Assembly: GCF_008365375.1 (NCBI RefSeq) | Contig: NZ_QOKW01000041.1 | Location: 1 to 36,932, forward strand | Direction of reading: 5' to 3' | Source: Roseomonas genomospecies 6 | Lineage (GTDB): Bacteria; Pseudomonadota; Alphaproteobacteria; Azospirillales; Azospirillaceae | DNA: 36,932 nucleotides | In this document: in pieces, positions 8,026 through 16,249 of the stretch | Position numbering within the stretch: position 1 is the first letter of the stretch | How the letters are laid out: each line of letters starts with the position of its first letter | Notes under the pieces: generated by a model | What the model was told of the DNA's origin: nothing | Databases searched by the model: none | Seen by the model: only the letters and a program-made list of their open reading frames with translations | Made by a program: the position numbers and the translations under genes

Positions 8026-9116
8026 CAGCGTGTTGCACGGATGGGCGTGCCGGCGTAGGCAAAGGCCCCGTCCTCGCCTCGGTCCCGTCCCTTGCCGCAC
8101 AAAGCGAACGCCGCCCGTCGTCATCATATTCCCCGACCCAAGCGGCGGGTGAAGAATTGGAGCGAATACGATGCCGCGCTGCGCCAGCGTGGCAGCCTGA
8201 CCGTCTGGGTCACCGAGGCGGCGATCGCGCACTGGAAGGCAACGCCCCGGACCACGCCGGGCGGGCAGCCCGCCTACTCCGACCTCGCCATCACGACGGC
8301 GCTGATGCTGCGTACGGTGTTTCATCTGGCGCTGCGCCAGACCGAAGGCCTGATCGGCTCCATTCTCCATCTGCTCGGGCTTGACCTGCGGGTGCCCGAT
8401 CACACCACCATCGCCCGGCGCGCCCGAACCGTCCCACTGCCCGCTCAGCCACGCTCACCCAACGGTCCCGTCCACCTGCTGGTGGACAGCACCGGGCTGA
8501 AGCTGTGCGGGCCGGGGGAATGGCTGATCGAGAAACACGGCACCAAGAAACGGCGGTCCTGGAAGAAGCTGCACATCAGGGTGGACGCGGCGAGCGGCCG
8601 GATCGTCGCCGCCACGCTGACCGACCGCGCGGTGGACGATGCCGCCCAGGTCGGCCTGTTGCTCGATCAGATCGGCGAACCGGTGGCCTCCGTCATGGGG
8701 GACGGCGCTTATGACCGGACCGCGGCCTACGCGGCCGTGCACGAACGCCATCCCGAGGCCACCGTGGTGGCACCGCCTCGCGCCGACGCCGTGCCCGGCG
8801 CCACGGCCGACACCGCCCCCACCCAGCGCGACCGTCACATCAAAACGATCGCTGAGGCGGGGCGAATGGGGTGGCAGTGCAGCAGCGGGTACAACACACG
8901 GGCCCGGGTGGAGGGCCAGATCGGCCGCTGGAAGCAGGTCATCAGACCGGCCCTGCGCTTTCATACCGATGCCGCCCAGGCCACCGAGGTCACCATTGCT
9001 TCCGAGGTGCTCAACCGCATGCTCGACCTGGGACGCCCAGAGTCCGTCCGCGTCGCCTGAGCAAGGGAAGGGGAAAGGGGCCCTTTCAAACTGCGCCACC
9101 TCCGTGCAACACGCTG
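8026..9116 (+). mobile_element. IS5-family insertion sequence, about 1.09 kb
   Basis: A perfect 16-bp inverted repeat, CAGCGTGTTGCACGGA, lies at 8026-8041 and in reverse complement at 9101-9116, bounding a single transposase gene. The exact outer bases and the short target duplication cannot be fixed by eye. The element separates the diguanylate cyclase from the adhesin operon. Confidence 0.8.
8092..9060 (+). CDS. IS5-family DDE transposase
   Basis: The 322-aa product begins, as many IS5-family proteins do, with a basic stretch, then NWSEYDAALRQRGSLTVW. The DDE triad is visible: LLVDSTGLKL (first Asp), VMGDGAYD (second Asp), and NTRARVEGQIGRWKQV (Glu). It cuts and rejoins the element's ends. 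Length and motifs are complete, so it may be active. The start is a TTG at 8092 without a good ribosome-binding site, so the true start is uncertain. Confidence 0.9.
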   Translation: MPHKANAARRHHIPRPKRRVKNWSEYDAALRQRGSLTVWVTEAAIAHWKATPRTTPGGQPAYSDLAITTALMLRTVFHLALRQTEGLIGSILHLLGLDLRVPDHTTIARRARTVPLPAQPRSPNGPVHLLVDSTGLKLCGPGEWLIEKHGTKKRRSWKKLHIRVDAASGRIVAATLTDRAVDDAAQVGLLLDQIGEPVASVMGDGAYDRTAAYAAVHERHPEATVVAPPRADAVPGATADTAPTQRDRHIKTIAEAGRMGWQCSSGYNTRARVEGQIGRWKQVIRPALRFHTDAAQATEVTIASEVLNRMLDLGRPESVRVA

Positions 9117-9215
9117 GGGTTGCGACCGCTGCGGCGCGAAACAGTCAGGGAATGCGGGTTCTCTGCGTGTCGGGTCAGTTGCCGTGACAATGACTCTTTG
9201 ATGGGTCCTTACGGG

Positions 9216-9246
9216 AAAACGGGCGGACCCGTAGGCCCGCCCTTTT
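9216..9246 (-). terminator. Rho-independent terminator of the holdfast-like operon
   Basis: A GC-rich stem (GGGCGG...CCGCCC, with CC/GG inside and a CGTA loop) is flanked by AAAA on one side and TTTT on the other. It lies 16 bp past the stop of the last gene. The flanking runs let it work in both directions, which would also insulate the operon from the IS5 element. Confidence 0.75.
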
Positions 9247-9261
9247 CGCGTGACGCCCTGG

Positions 9262-10056
9262 TTACGGCGACGGCAGGGTGAAGATGTTGGCGACGTTCGC
9301 CGCGGTCTGGCGGACATGGTCCACGGCACCCTGCCCGACGATGCTGTTGATGCCGATCTGCGGCGCGTTGGCGACCTGCGACATGGACGCGAAGTTCGTG
9401 CTGGCGAGCAGCGCGACGTTGGCGGTGTTGGCGATCTGCTGGCCGAAGTCGGTGACCGGGCCGTCCGTCCACTGGTTCCCGCTGCCGGTGTACTTGACGG
9501 TGTTGGTCGCGTACTGGCCGCTGCCGGCCAGGGTCTGGGACAGCGTCTGCAGGTTGGTCGCGTCCACGATGTTGGCCATGTTGCGGATCGACTGCGGATA
9601 GACCGGGGCTTCGGCGGTCACGATGCCCGGCACGCCGCCGTCGATCTTCTGGCCGAATTCCACGTAGTTCGAGCCGTTCTGGTACCCGTGGGCGGCCTGG
9701 GTGACGTTGCCCATGCTGTCGGCCAGGGCGACGTTCAGCGTGTTGGCGATGCTCTGAGTGCTGTTGTTCCACATGCCGTAGGTGGTGTCGTAGAAGTTGC
9801 TTCCCTGCTGCAACGCGCTGCCGCTGGCGTATTGGTTGACGTTGCCCACCGACTGCTTGGTGTCCTCCACCGTCGCCGCGACCACGTTCGCGGTGTTGGT
9901 GATCTCCTGCTTCACCGGGCCGTCCCCGTTGTGGTTCAGGGTGATGCTGTTCTTCAGATCCTGGACGTTGAGGTAATCCTGGCTGATGTTGCCGGCGGCG
10001 AAGGCCGATGACGACAGGGCGATCACGGCAGCGGTCGCAAGAACGAACGTCTTCAT
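9262..10056 (-). CDS. Secreted repeat protein of the holdfast/curli-like operon (HfaD-like)
   Basis: The 264-aa product has a clear Sec signal peptide (MKTFVLATAAVIALSSSAFA, cut before AGN). The mature part holds about five imperfect repeats centred on QxIANTANVA followed by a Gln/Ser/Asn-rich stretch, for example STQSIANTLNVALADSM and FGQQIANTANVALLAST. Regular Gln/Asn spacing of this kind suits a beta-rich, amyloid-like or adhesin fold. The gene follows hfaB on the same strand and ends at a strong terminator. In Caulobacter HfaD is the secreted partner of HfaA and HfaB, so an equivalent role is inferred from position; primary-sequence similarity is not certain. ATG 10056 is preceded by TGGAGA. 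Confidence 0.6.
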   Translation of the reverse strand: MKTFVLATAAVIALSSSAFAAGNISQDYLNVQDLKNSITLNHNGDGPVKQEITNTANVVAATVEDTKQSVGNVNQYASGSALQQGSNFYDTTYGMWNNSTQSIANTLNVALADSMGNVTQAAHGYQNGSNYVEFGQKIDGGVPGIVTAEAPVYPQSIRNMANIVDATNLQTLSQTLAGSGQYATNTVKYTGSGNQWTDGPVTDFGQQIANTANVALLASTNFASMSQVANAPQIGINSIVGQGAVDHVRQTAANVANIFTLPSP

Positions 10057-10096
10057 GCGTTTTCTCCAGTGAAGGGTGCGCAGCACCAGGGGTTGC

Positions 10097-10120
10097 CGGT
10101 CCCGGATCGGTCCGGGACCG
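10097..10120. repeat. Perfect 10-bp hairpin between hfaB and the repeat-protein gene
   Basis: Arms CGGTCCCGGA (10097-10106) and TCCGGGACCG (10111-10120) pair perfectly around a TCGG tetraloop. It lies in the 124-bp gap after hfaB. With no T-run it is more likely an mRNA-processing, stability or attenuation structure than a full terminator. It could let the distal gene accumulate to a different level from hfaB. Confidence 0.55.
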
Positions 10121-10180
10121 CTGTTGCCTCCGCCCGCGGGGCGCGGGCCCGAGGATGAGGGTGTTCGGGAGGAAGAGAGA

Positions 10181-11257
10181 TCAGAGGGCGCCGGGCGGGT
10201 CGCAGATCATGCGGCCGCCGGCGTAGCGGCAATTGCCGCCGTCCGCCGGACGCCCGAGCGACGGCAGGCCATCGGCTTTCGGGCTGGGATCGGCGGGTGT
10301 CTTGTTGAGCGGTTCTCCGGCGTCGGACGCCGGAGTTTGAGCGGATGCCTGTATCGCCCGCACCGCCGCCAGATCGGCCAGCTCCGCCTCGCGGCGCTCG
10401 CGCGCCGCCTGCGTCAGCAGATGGTCGCAGGCCATCCCCGTGCGGTAGATGTCCGACACGATGTCGTAGGCGGCGGACTCGATGGCCCAGCGGACGGCGC
10501 CCTGCAGGGGCTCGGTCGGCTGCTCGCCGATCGAAACGTCGAACAGCACGTCCCCGGCGAAGGCGCCGCCCTTCACGCCCAGATCGAAGAAGCGGAACAG
10601 GTTGGCCGAGGTCTCGTAGCCGATGGCCTGCTTGCGCCAGGATTTCGCGTAGACGATGCGCGAGGTCCGGGTGTCCGTGACCGCAAGGTCGAGCCCGATC
10701 TGCACGGCATAGGACTTGGCGCCTCCGCCGATGCCGCCGACCGTCACCGAAGCCGCGCTGTTGACCACCTTGAAGTCCAGCTCGCTGATCGCGCCCGTGA
10801 TGTAGTGGGTCGATCCCAGAAGGGTTCCCTTCGCGACCGGGCGGAACGCCACGGTCTGGTTGCCCACCGTGACGGGGCGGCCTTCACCCAGACGCTGCTG
10901 CAGCGATTGGGCGAGTTCGAATTCGGCGATGGCGGTGGTGGAGCGGTTGACCTGGGCCGTCCCGGCCTGCGCCAGGGCGCTGATCATCATGTGCGTGGCA
11001 CCCTGCGTCATGTAGGCGCCGATGTCCTGATAGTTGAAGCGTCCCGTGCGGTCCGGAATGTCGCCCACGGCGAGACGCACATCCAGGGGCCCCCGCGGCT
11101 GGTGCGCCAGACAGCGCAGCGCGCCGGTGATGGGGGTCGATGTCTTCACCGGGATCGGCCCGGTGAGGAGCTTGGCCGGTTCCTCGCCCATCGGGGGCGT
11201 GACGGCGCAGCCGGCGAGGAGGAGCGCGGCAGCGGCGGCGCACAGCAGGGAGCGCAT
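10181..11257 (-). CDS. hfaB: Holdfast-anchor lipoprotein HfaB, CsgG family
   Basis: The 358-aa product has a lipoprotein signal (MRSLLCAAAAALLLAGC, lipobox LAGC with Cys17). A CsgG-like domain follows: GAYMTQGATHMMISAL, then YITGAISELDFKV, VGGIGGGAKSYAVQIGLDLAVTD and a C-terminal EPLQGAVRWAIESAAYDIV. CsgG-family lipoproteins form outer-membrane pores that export curlin subunits; HfaB does this for holdfast-anchor proteins. The last 80 residues are a Pro/Ala-rich tail. The start lies 3 bp after the stop of the small upstream gene, whose end supplies GAGGTGA as ribosome-binding site, so the two are coupled. Confidence 0.82.
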   Translation of the reverse strand: MRSLLCAAAAALLLAGCAVTPPMGEEPAKLLTGPIPVKTSTPITGALRCLAHQPRGPLDVRLAVGDIPDRTGRFNYQDIGAYMTQGATHMMISALAQAGTAQVNRSTTAIAEFELAQSLQQRLGEGRPVTVGNQTVAFRPVAKGTLLGSTHYITGAISELDFKVVNSAASVTVGGIGGGAKSYAVQIGLDLAVTDTRTSRIVYAKSWRKQAIGYETSANLFRFFDLGVKGGAFAGDVLFDVSIGEQPTEPLQGAVRWAIESAAYDIVSDIYRTGMACDHLLTQAARERREAELADLAAVRAIQASAQTPASDAGEPLNKTPADPSPKADGLPSLGRPADGGNCRYAGGRMICDPPGAL

Positions 11258-11260
11258 GCG

Positions 11261-11572
11261 TCACCTCGCCATGCCGTTCTGGACGCCCTGCGTCGCAGAA
11301 CTGGCCTGATTTGTATTCAGATTCAGATAGTTGTTGTTGCCGGACTGATTGAGGAATATGACGTTGTTGTAGTTCTGTCCGGCCTGCATCATTTGCTTTT
11401 GCAGAACAAGCTGCTCTCTTTGAATGGAAAGAGCTTCGAGCTGCGACTTGGCAATCCGCTCCTGCGGATTACCAAGTTGTATGCCTTTGATATCGTTGAA
11501 ATCCGCATAACAAGTCACGCTTGATGCCGCCCATATGGCAGCCGCCATTGACAGGAGAATGCTGGTCCGCAC
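11261..11572 (-). CDS. Small secreted curlin-like protein (HfaA-like)
   Basis: The 103-aa product has a signal peptide (ILLSMAAAIWAASSVTCYA) and a short helical middle (AKSQLEALSIQREQLVLQKQ). It ends in an Asn/Gln-rich tail, NNVIFLNQSGNNNYLNLN, then TNQASSATQG. The spacing of Asn, Gln and Gly resembles a curlin repeat. It starts at GTG (11572), 7 bp after AAGGAG. It is the first gene of the operon and is immediately followed by hfaB, the order of holdfast-anchor loci. Similarity to HfaA itself is weak, so the name is by context only. Confidence 0.55.
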   Translation of the reverse strand: MRTSILLSMAAAIWAASSVTCYADFNDIKGIQLGNPQERIAKSQLEALSIQREQLVLQKQMMQAGQNYNNVIFLNQSGNNNYLNLNTNQASSATQGVQNGMAR

Positions 11573-11604
11573 GGCCAGGCTCCTTCTTTACATGATGTGA
11601 AGTG

Positions 11605-11633
11605 ATTTTTTCAGGATCGTCTGATGAAAAAAT
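11605..11633. promoter_or_regulatory. Inverted repeat upstream of the holdfast-like operon
   Basis: Nine-base arms ATTTTTTCA and TGAAAAAAT are perfectly complementary around 11 bases. They lie 30-60 bp upstream of the first gene in a locally AT-rich stretch that should hold the promoter. It is a candidate operator, or on the plus strand a weak terminator-like hairpin. Confidence 0.4.
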
Positions 11634-11939
11634 ATTGCTTAGATAACGAAACCAAAGAAACGGCGCATTTGAATAAAAACCGGAGGCGAAGGGGTTTGCT
11701 ATTTCTGATCTCGGGAACACACCTTCCGGTCGTGGCGGGTGGTACCTAGATTTCAGGCGGCGCCAGGAAGCCCGCAAGCCGGGGGCGCCTCACAATTCTT
11801 CGGAGACGCCCCTTTAGAGGCACACCGCCTTTGGATAGGACAATGCGCCGTCCACCCCCCTTGCCGGATTGCCCGGGGGATCGGAAAACGGCTCAATGGC
11901 GGTGTCCACCATCGGATTTCAAACCGGAAAGGAGCGTCC

Positions 11940-12422
11940 ATGCGCCATTCCGTCCTCACGCTCGCCGCCGCGGCCTGCCTGGGCTTGGCGAGCACACCCG
12001 CCGCTGCCGCCAATGCCGCCAATGCCGCCGGTCCGGCTGCCTTTCTGAACCTTTCCGGCCCAGCACTCTCGCCCTACCTCAATGTTCCGGCGCGTCCGTC
12101 CGGTGGTGGCTGGATCGTGCCGGGAAATGGGGGAGAAGCGGTCGTCTTCGTGCCCCCGGTGGTGTGGGGGGCTGGTTCATCCCTTCGGAGCGGCAGAGCC
12201 TCGTTTCCTCTCTCCCACCCCTTCGGCCCCTCCGGCCCTGCGCAAGCCGCCTGCCCGGGGATCTGCCTGGACGGTTTCGGGTTGCACGATGGCGGAAACC
12301 TGATCGCCGCCAGACTGGCCCAATGGCGGAACGGCGGGGTGCTGACACTGGAACGGACCAACGGCGGCGCCATCCGGTCCCTTGTCGTGCCGGCGCGGGC
12401 GCTTCGGACGACGGTGCGTTAG
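11940..12422 (+). CDS. Exported protein of unknown function, 160 aa
   Basis: The ATG at 11940 is preceded by GGAAAGGAG at good spacing. A signal peptide (MRHSVLTLAAAACLGLASTPAAA) is followed by an Asn/Ala stretch and a Gly/Pro-rich mature region. Two cysteines (QAACPGICLDGF) could form a disulfide. I do not recognise the family. It is divergent from the holdfast-like operon and shares its upstream region with it, so a role at the cell surface is plausible but unproven. The open frame runs further upstream without a better start. An IS3 remnant begins shortly after its stop. Confidence 0.6.
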   Translation: MRHSVLTLAAAACLGLASTPAAAANAANAAGPAAFLNLSGPALSPYLNVPARPSGGGWIVPGNGGEAVVFVPPVVWGAGSSLRSGRASFPLSHPFGPSGPAQAACPGICLDGFGLHDGGNLIAARLAQWRNGGVLTLERTNGGAIRSLVVPARALRTTVR

Positions 12423-12469
12423 CTCTGTAGCGGCAAGCGCGGCATCGCTCGGCTTCGGCAATTGATGCG

Positions 12470-12650
12470 CCAACCTCGGCCAGAAGCTGCCGGTTGGCAG
12501 CGGCCCGGCCGCTTTCCGGCCGCCCACGCCACGCGTAGTACCCACTGGCGGACACCCCGAGCACCGTGCACATGAGCCGGACGGGGAACTCGTCCCGGTG
12601 GTCTTCGACGAAACGGAACCTCATCTCGGCGCTTCCGAGAAGATGCTGAT
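12470..12650 (-). pseudogene. IS3 orfB, N-terminal fragment
   Basis: The readable part is MRFRFVEDHRDEFPVRLMC, then TVLGVSASGYYAWRGRPES and ANRQLLAEV. This is the standard start of IS3 OrfB before the catalytic core. Sequence after LLAEV does not continue as OrfB, so the DDE domain is missing. It is in the -1 frame relative to orfA, with an A-rich slippery run around 12655-12660, as in programmed OrfAB fusion. Confidence 0.7.
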
Positions 12651-12944
12651 TGCCTTTTCTAAAATGTCGCGTTCCTGCCGGGCGCGCTCGAGCTCGCGCC
12701 GTAGCCGCGCGATCTCCGCCGTCTGCTCGTCCGGGGTGGCCGGCGTGGCGGCGCCGGGCACGGCTGGAGCGCCAGACCGCGAGCGCGGTGGCTGGCCTTG
12801 GGCCGCCCGGCGCCAATTCCGCAGCACGGATGGCTGAAGGCCCAACTCCCGCGCCACATGCTCCAGGGGACGGCCGCTGCCGTCAAGCAGGGCAACGGCC
12901 TCACGCTTGAACTCGTCCGTGAAGGACCGTCTCATCTTCGCCAT
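12621..12944 (-). CDS. IS3-family transposase OrfA
   Basis: The 107-aa product has the HTH_Tnp_1 layout: RRSFTDEFKREAVALL, HVARELGLQPSVLRNW as recognition helix, and a C-terminal leucine zipper (QTAEIARLRRELERARQERD) ending KAISIF. It binds the element's ends and is fused to OrfB by frameshifting in active copies. orfB is truncated, so the protein can only act on other copies. Confidence 0.85.
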   Translation of the reverse strand: MAKMRRSFTDEFKREAVALLDGSGRPLEHVARELGLQPSVLRNWRRAAQGQPPRSRSGAPAVPGAATPATPDEQTAEIARLRRELERARQERDILEKAISIFSEAPR

Positions 12945-12994
12945 CAGACACCTTCCCGCTCCCGTCGGAGCTTAGCAGAGGTGTCCACCGAACC

Positions 12995-14738
12995 GGCTCT
13001 TGCGCACTTTGCGTGGATGGTCCGGGTTGCGGTGGCGAGCAGACCGGGGATTGCCCACATGGAAGGAGCATGCAAAAGTTCTCTTTCCTTCCGGGCTGCC
13101 GCGTGCTTCAGATCGAGCGCGGCAGCCGCGGCTCCCTTGTCATTCTCGTAGATAGTCGCCGAGGCAGTGCCCGCTGCCCGCACTGTGGCGCCGTCAGCCG
13201 CGTGGTTCACAGCCGGTACCGGCGATCTCCTGCCGACCTCCCGGCCTTCGGGCATGAACTCCGTGTTGCCTTGCTGGTCCGGCGGTTCTATTGCCGGCAA
13301 GCGACCTGCCCCAAACGCACGTTCGCCGAGCGCTTTGCAGGCGCTGTGGCCCCTTACGCCCGACGCACCCGGCGGCTGACCAAGGCACTGGGCCGGGTCG
13401 GGATCGCTCTTGGTGGCGCTGCGGGGGCGCGGCTCGCCCGCGGGCTTGGGATGCCAGTCAGCAGGGACACCCTGCTACGCGTTATCCGGGCATTGCCCTT
13501 GCCGGCCGTTGAACCGCCACGCGTCGTCGGCGTGGATGATTGGGCGCTGCGCGAAGGGCGGACCTATGGCACCATCCTGGTCGACCTGGAACGTCGTCGT
13601 GTCCTCGACCTTCTGGCTGATCGATCCGCCAACACCGTTGCGGGCTGGTTGCCGACCACCCCGGCATCGCCGTGGTGGCGCGGGATCGCTCCACCGAATA
13701 CTCTCGTGCCGCCACCAACGGCGCTGGTCAAGCGACCCAGGTTGCCGACCGATGGCACCTGCTCGCCAATACCCGCCAGATGCTTGAACGCTGGCTCTTC
13801 GCCGTCCATGGTCGCCTTCGCCGGTTGCCGCCGGTCCACACCGACGCGTCGGCCATCGCACCCCGACGCACCCGAGCCTTCTCGCGCCCGCGTGCCGAGA
13901 GAGTGGCGAGCGTTGCAAGCCACGAGCGGTGGGTGGCCGTCTACAAAGAGGTCCGGTGCCGCCATGCCGCCGGCGAGACGCTGCTGAGCATTGCCCGGTC
14001 GATGGGCCTGGCGCGGGCAACGGTTCGCAAGTACGTACAAGCGCAAAGCTTTCCGGAACGCGCCCTGCGGGCTCCAGGGCCGAGCGCGTTGGACCCCTTC
14101 ATCCCGCATTTGGCGGCGCGTGTGGCCGCAGGCTGCGAGAATGGAATGGAACTGTGGCGTGAGGTTCATGTGCTGGGCTATCCCGGCCGGGCAAAGGCGG
14201 TGCATCTCTGGCTGCAACAGCACCGAAGCGTCCCGGCGAAGACGACGCCCCACCGCTGGCGCAAGGGGGCATCAACCCCATCGGGCCGCCCACCAGCTCT
14301 CTTGTCGCCCAAGCGTTTGGCCTGGGCTCTGGTAAAGCCGGCCGAAGCGCGCGGCGACGAGGAGGCCGCGGCCGTTGCCCAGGCCGAACAAGACGCCGAA
14401 ACGGCAACAGTGGCCGGCCTCGCACGCCGTTTCACGGCGCTCGTACGTTCGGCATGTCCGGCAGTGGAAACCGGCCAAGCTGCCGCCGGACTGGACGCTT
14501 GGCTCACCACAGCCGGCTCCTGCGGTATTGCGGCGGTTCAGACGTTCGCTGCCGGCTTGCAGCAGGATGGTGCCGCGGTCCGGGCGGCATTCACCCTGCC
14601 ATGGAGCAGCGGGCAGGCTGAGGGGCAGATCAACCGCCTCAAACTGCTCAAGCGTCAGATGTACGGCAGAGCCAGCCTGGATCTGCTCCGGAGACGAACC
14701 CTCCTGGCGGCGCGATCCACGCAAAGTGCGCAAGAACC
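12995..14738 (+). mobile_element. ISL3-family insertion sequence, about 1.74 kb
   Basis: Terminal inverted repeats GG(C/T)TCTTGCGCAC... lie at 12995-13018 and, in reverse, 14715-14738; the inner 20 bases match perfectly. The flanking octamers ACCGAACC (12987-12994) and ACCAAACC (14739-14746) agree at 7 of 8 positions, as an aged 8-bp target duplication would. The transposase is frameshifted. The right end lies just past the cut end of a relaxase gene. Confidence 0.85.
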
Positions 14739-14904
14739 ACCAAACCGGGGCAAGATCAGTCGGCGGCTTCCGGAATCCGCGGATCGAGCGGCTTGCCGTA
14801 CAGGTGGATTGCCGTATCGACCACCAGCCCGCGTGCCACCAGGTGCCGATCGACGAAGCCGTTCAGATGGCGGATCGACAGATCGATCGGAACGGTGCGG
14901 CTGA
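13070..14904 (+). pseudogene. ISL3-family transposase, frameshifted
   Basis: The start at 13070 is preceded by GGAAGGAG. The first part has the zinc-binding N-terminus (CPHCGAVS, CPKRTF), the HTH region, and the first catalytic Asp in VVGVDDWALREG. Near 13646-13651 the frame shifts: DHPGIAVVARDRSTEY, the expected continuation of GW-L, is in the next frame, consistent with loss of one base. The second frame holds VADRWHLLAN (second Asp) and WSSGQAEGQINRLKLLKRQMYG (catalytic Glu). The open frame then runs past the element's end to 14904. Without frame correction the protein is split and should be inactive. Confidence 0.85.
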
Positions 14905-15274
14905 GCGCGGCCTCATAACGCAGAGCCAAGGCAGCGTCGCGCCGGCGTTCGCTGGCTTCCATCCGCCCCCACAGCGTCGAACGCTGCCGGCACCAGGCTG
15001 GCGCATCCGGCGGGTGACGGATTTCGCTCGCGTAGACGCCCCTCTTGCCGGAGTAGTCGAAGACCGTGTCCGGGCCGAGGGATAGGCCCTGCTTCATCGC
15101 CATGGCCCGCACCGCCGGATTGATCGCCTCACAGCTGCCCGCCTGGTAGGCCGCGGCGGCTAGCACGCACCGGAACCGCTCGCCCGACTGATACGCGGCG
15201 GCGCCACCGGCGGTGGTCAATGGCGAGCGGGTCACGAAGGACTGCTTGATGCGGAAAAAGCCCAGATCGTCCAC
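14756..15274 (-). pseudogene. mobA: MobA/MobL-type relaxase, N-terminal fragment
   Basis: The frame reads FFRIKQSFVTRSPLTTAGGAAAYQSGE and later DYSGKRGVYASEI, ALWGRMEASERRRDAALALRYEAALS, then VVDTAIHLYGKP. These are the opening blocks of MobA/MobL relaxases, which nick the plasmid at oriT for conjugative transfer. The histidine triad region that normally follows is missing: the frame stops at 14756, 18 bp from the ISL3 end. The GTG at 15274 is one possible start; the frame is open to 15370. The true 5' end is uncertain. The plasmid has probably lost self-encoded mobilisation through this gene. Confidence 0.6.
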
Positions 15275-15604
15275 GCCCGCAGCGCCTCCACGCCGGTCGC
15301 GATGATCGGGGCGGCGCCATCGGGCCGCCCCAGGCGTTCCGGCCCCGGCCGGAATGCCTAACTGCACCATTCAAGCCACCGCCGGCACTGGGCCGGGGAC
15401 GCTGCCCTTCCAGCGTATGGAGAGGGCCGGCGATCCGCATCAGCGGGGCGGCGGTTTTCCTGCCGGACGTGCGTCACCTGTGGTCTCGGACGGGTTGGCG
15501 AACGATGAGCGGGGAGCCGACGACAATCGGCGTCGGCATGTGTGCAACGACAATTTCGACGTCCGGCAGGCGTCAACTACGATGGCCTGTCCGGTCGGGG
15601 CTGA

Positions 15605-16225
15605 TCACTCGTAGCGCATCAGTGCAGCGCGTCGTTTCGCGGCGCGCACAGCGGAGCGGACAGCACGATCGGTTTTCGCGAGGTCAAATTTTTCGGGATG
15701 GAACGCACGTCCGGCCCAGCGTCTCATATCGGCATGTTCGGGGTGGCTTGGGTCGTGAAAAGCTTCCAGGAAATCGGCGTAGCCGTAGACACCCCCGACA
15801 TCTTCCGGTGGCCGTGAGCGCGCACCGTCAATGCAGGCGGGGTATTTGCGATCGGTCTCGGGCAGCCGCAACGTTTCGACCTCGATGCGGTGGTGCCAAT
15901 CGTCGCCGAAGTCATAGAGGTAGGTGAACGGCGGCGGATTGGGCAGGAAGTCGAACAGGCGGACATCGTCCTCCGGCAGGGCCTGTGCGTCGTCATCGAA
16001 GGCATCCGCGTTGAGCATGTCGGGAGCGCCAAAGCGCAGGCCGCCGATCTCGAACTGATGCAGGTGGTAGTCCAGCCACCCGAACGCGGCTTGGATGATG
16101 TGGTGCAACTCGCCCAGCGTGGTCCGTCGCGGCACCAGCAGCCGCCGCCAGACCGGCGGCTCAATGTCCAGGATCGTGATCTTCAGCTGGGCGATGGTCG
16201 GGGGCTCGAACATGCCCGCCATCAT
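15605..16225 (-). CDS. pRiA4b ORF-3 family protein
   Basis: The product is about 206 aa and covers the PRiA4_ORF3 domain (PF07929). Visible marks are IAQLKITILDIEPPVWRRLLVP, LGELHHIIQAAFGWLDYHLHQF, FTYLYDFGDDWHHRIEVE and the end block CIDGARSRPPEDVGGVYGY. The family is common on rhizobial and other proteobacterial plasmids; its molecular function is not known to me. Starts at 16225, 16222 or 16213 are possible. An IS21 element lies immediately upstream, so its own promoter may have been displaced. Confidence 0.85.
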   Translation of the reverse strand: MMAGMFEPPTIAQLKITILDIEPPVWRRLLVPRRTTLGELHHIIQAAFGWLDYHLHQFEIGGLRFGAPDMLNADAFDDDAQALPEDDVRLFDFLPNPPPFTYLYDFGDDWHHRIEVETLRLPETDRKYPACIDGARSRPPEDVGGVYGYADFLEAFHDPSHPEHADMRRWAGRAFHPEKFDLAKTDRAVRSAVRAAKRRAALMRYE

Positions 16226-16249
16226 GCCGGCATGCGCGCCCGGCGACAA

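Larger units (their letters stand above)
12470..12987 (-). mobile_element. IS3-family remnant (one end, orfA and start of orfB)
   Basis: The minus strand opens at about 12987 with TGGACACC, a typical IS3-family terminus. It carries a complete orfA and the first 50 or so codons of orfB, then loses similarity near 12470. The other terminus is absent. Its outer end abuts the ISL3 element. Confidence 0.75.

Noticed and set aside
10076..11524. Plus-strand frame of 482 aa opposite hfaB
   Set aside because: Antisense shadow; the minus strand encodes the lipoprotein HfaB with clear motifs.
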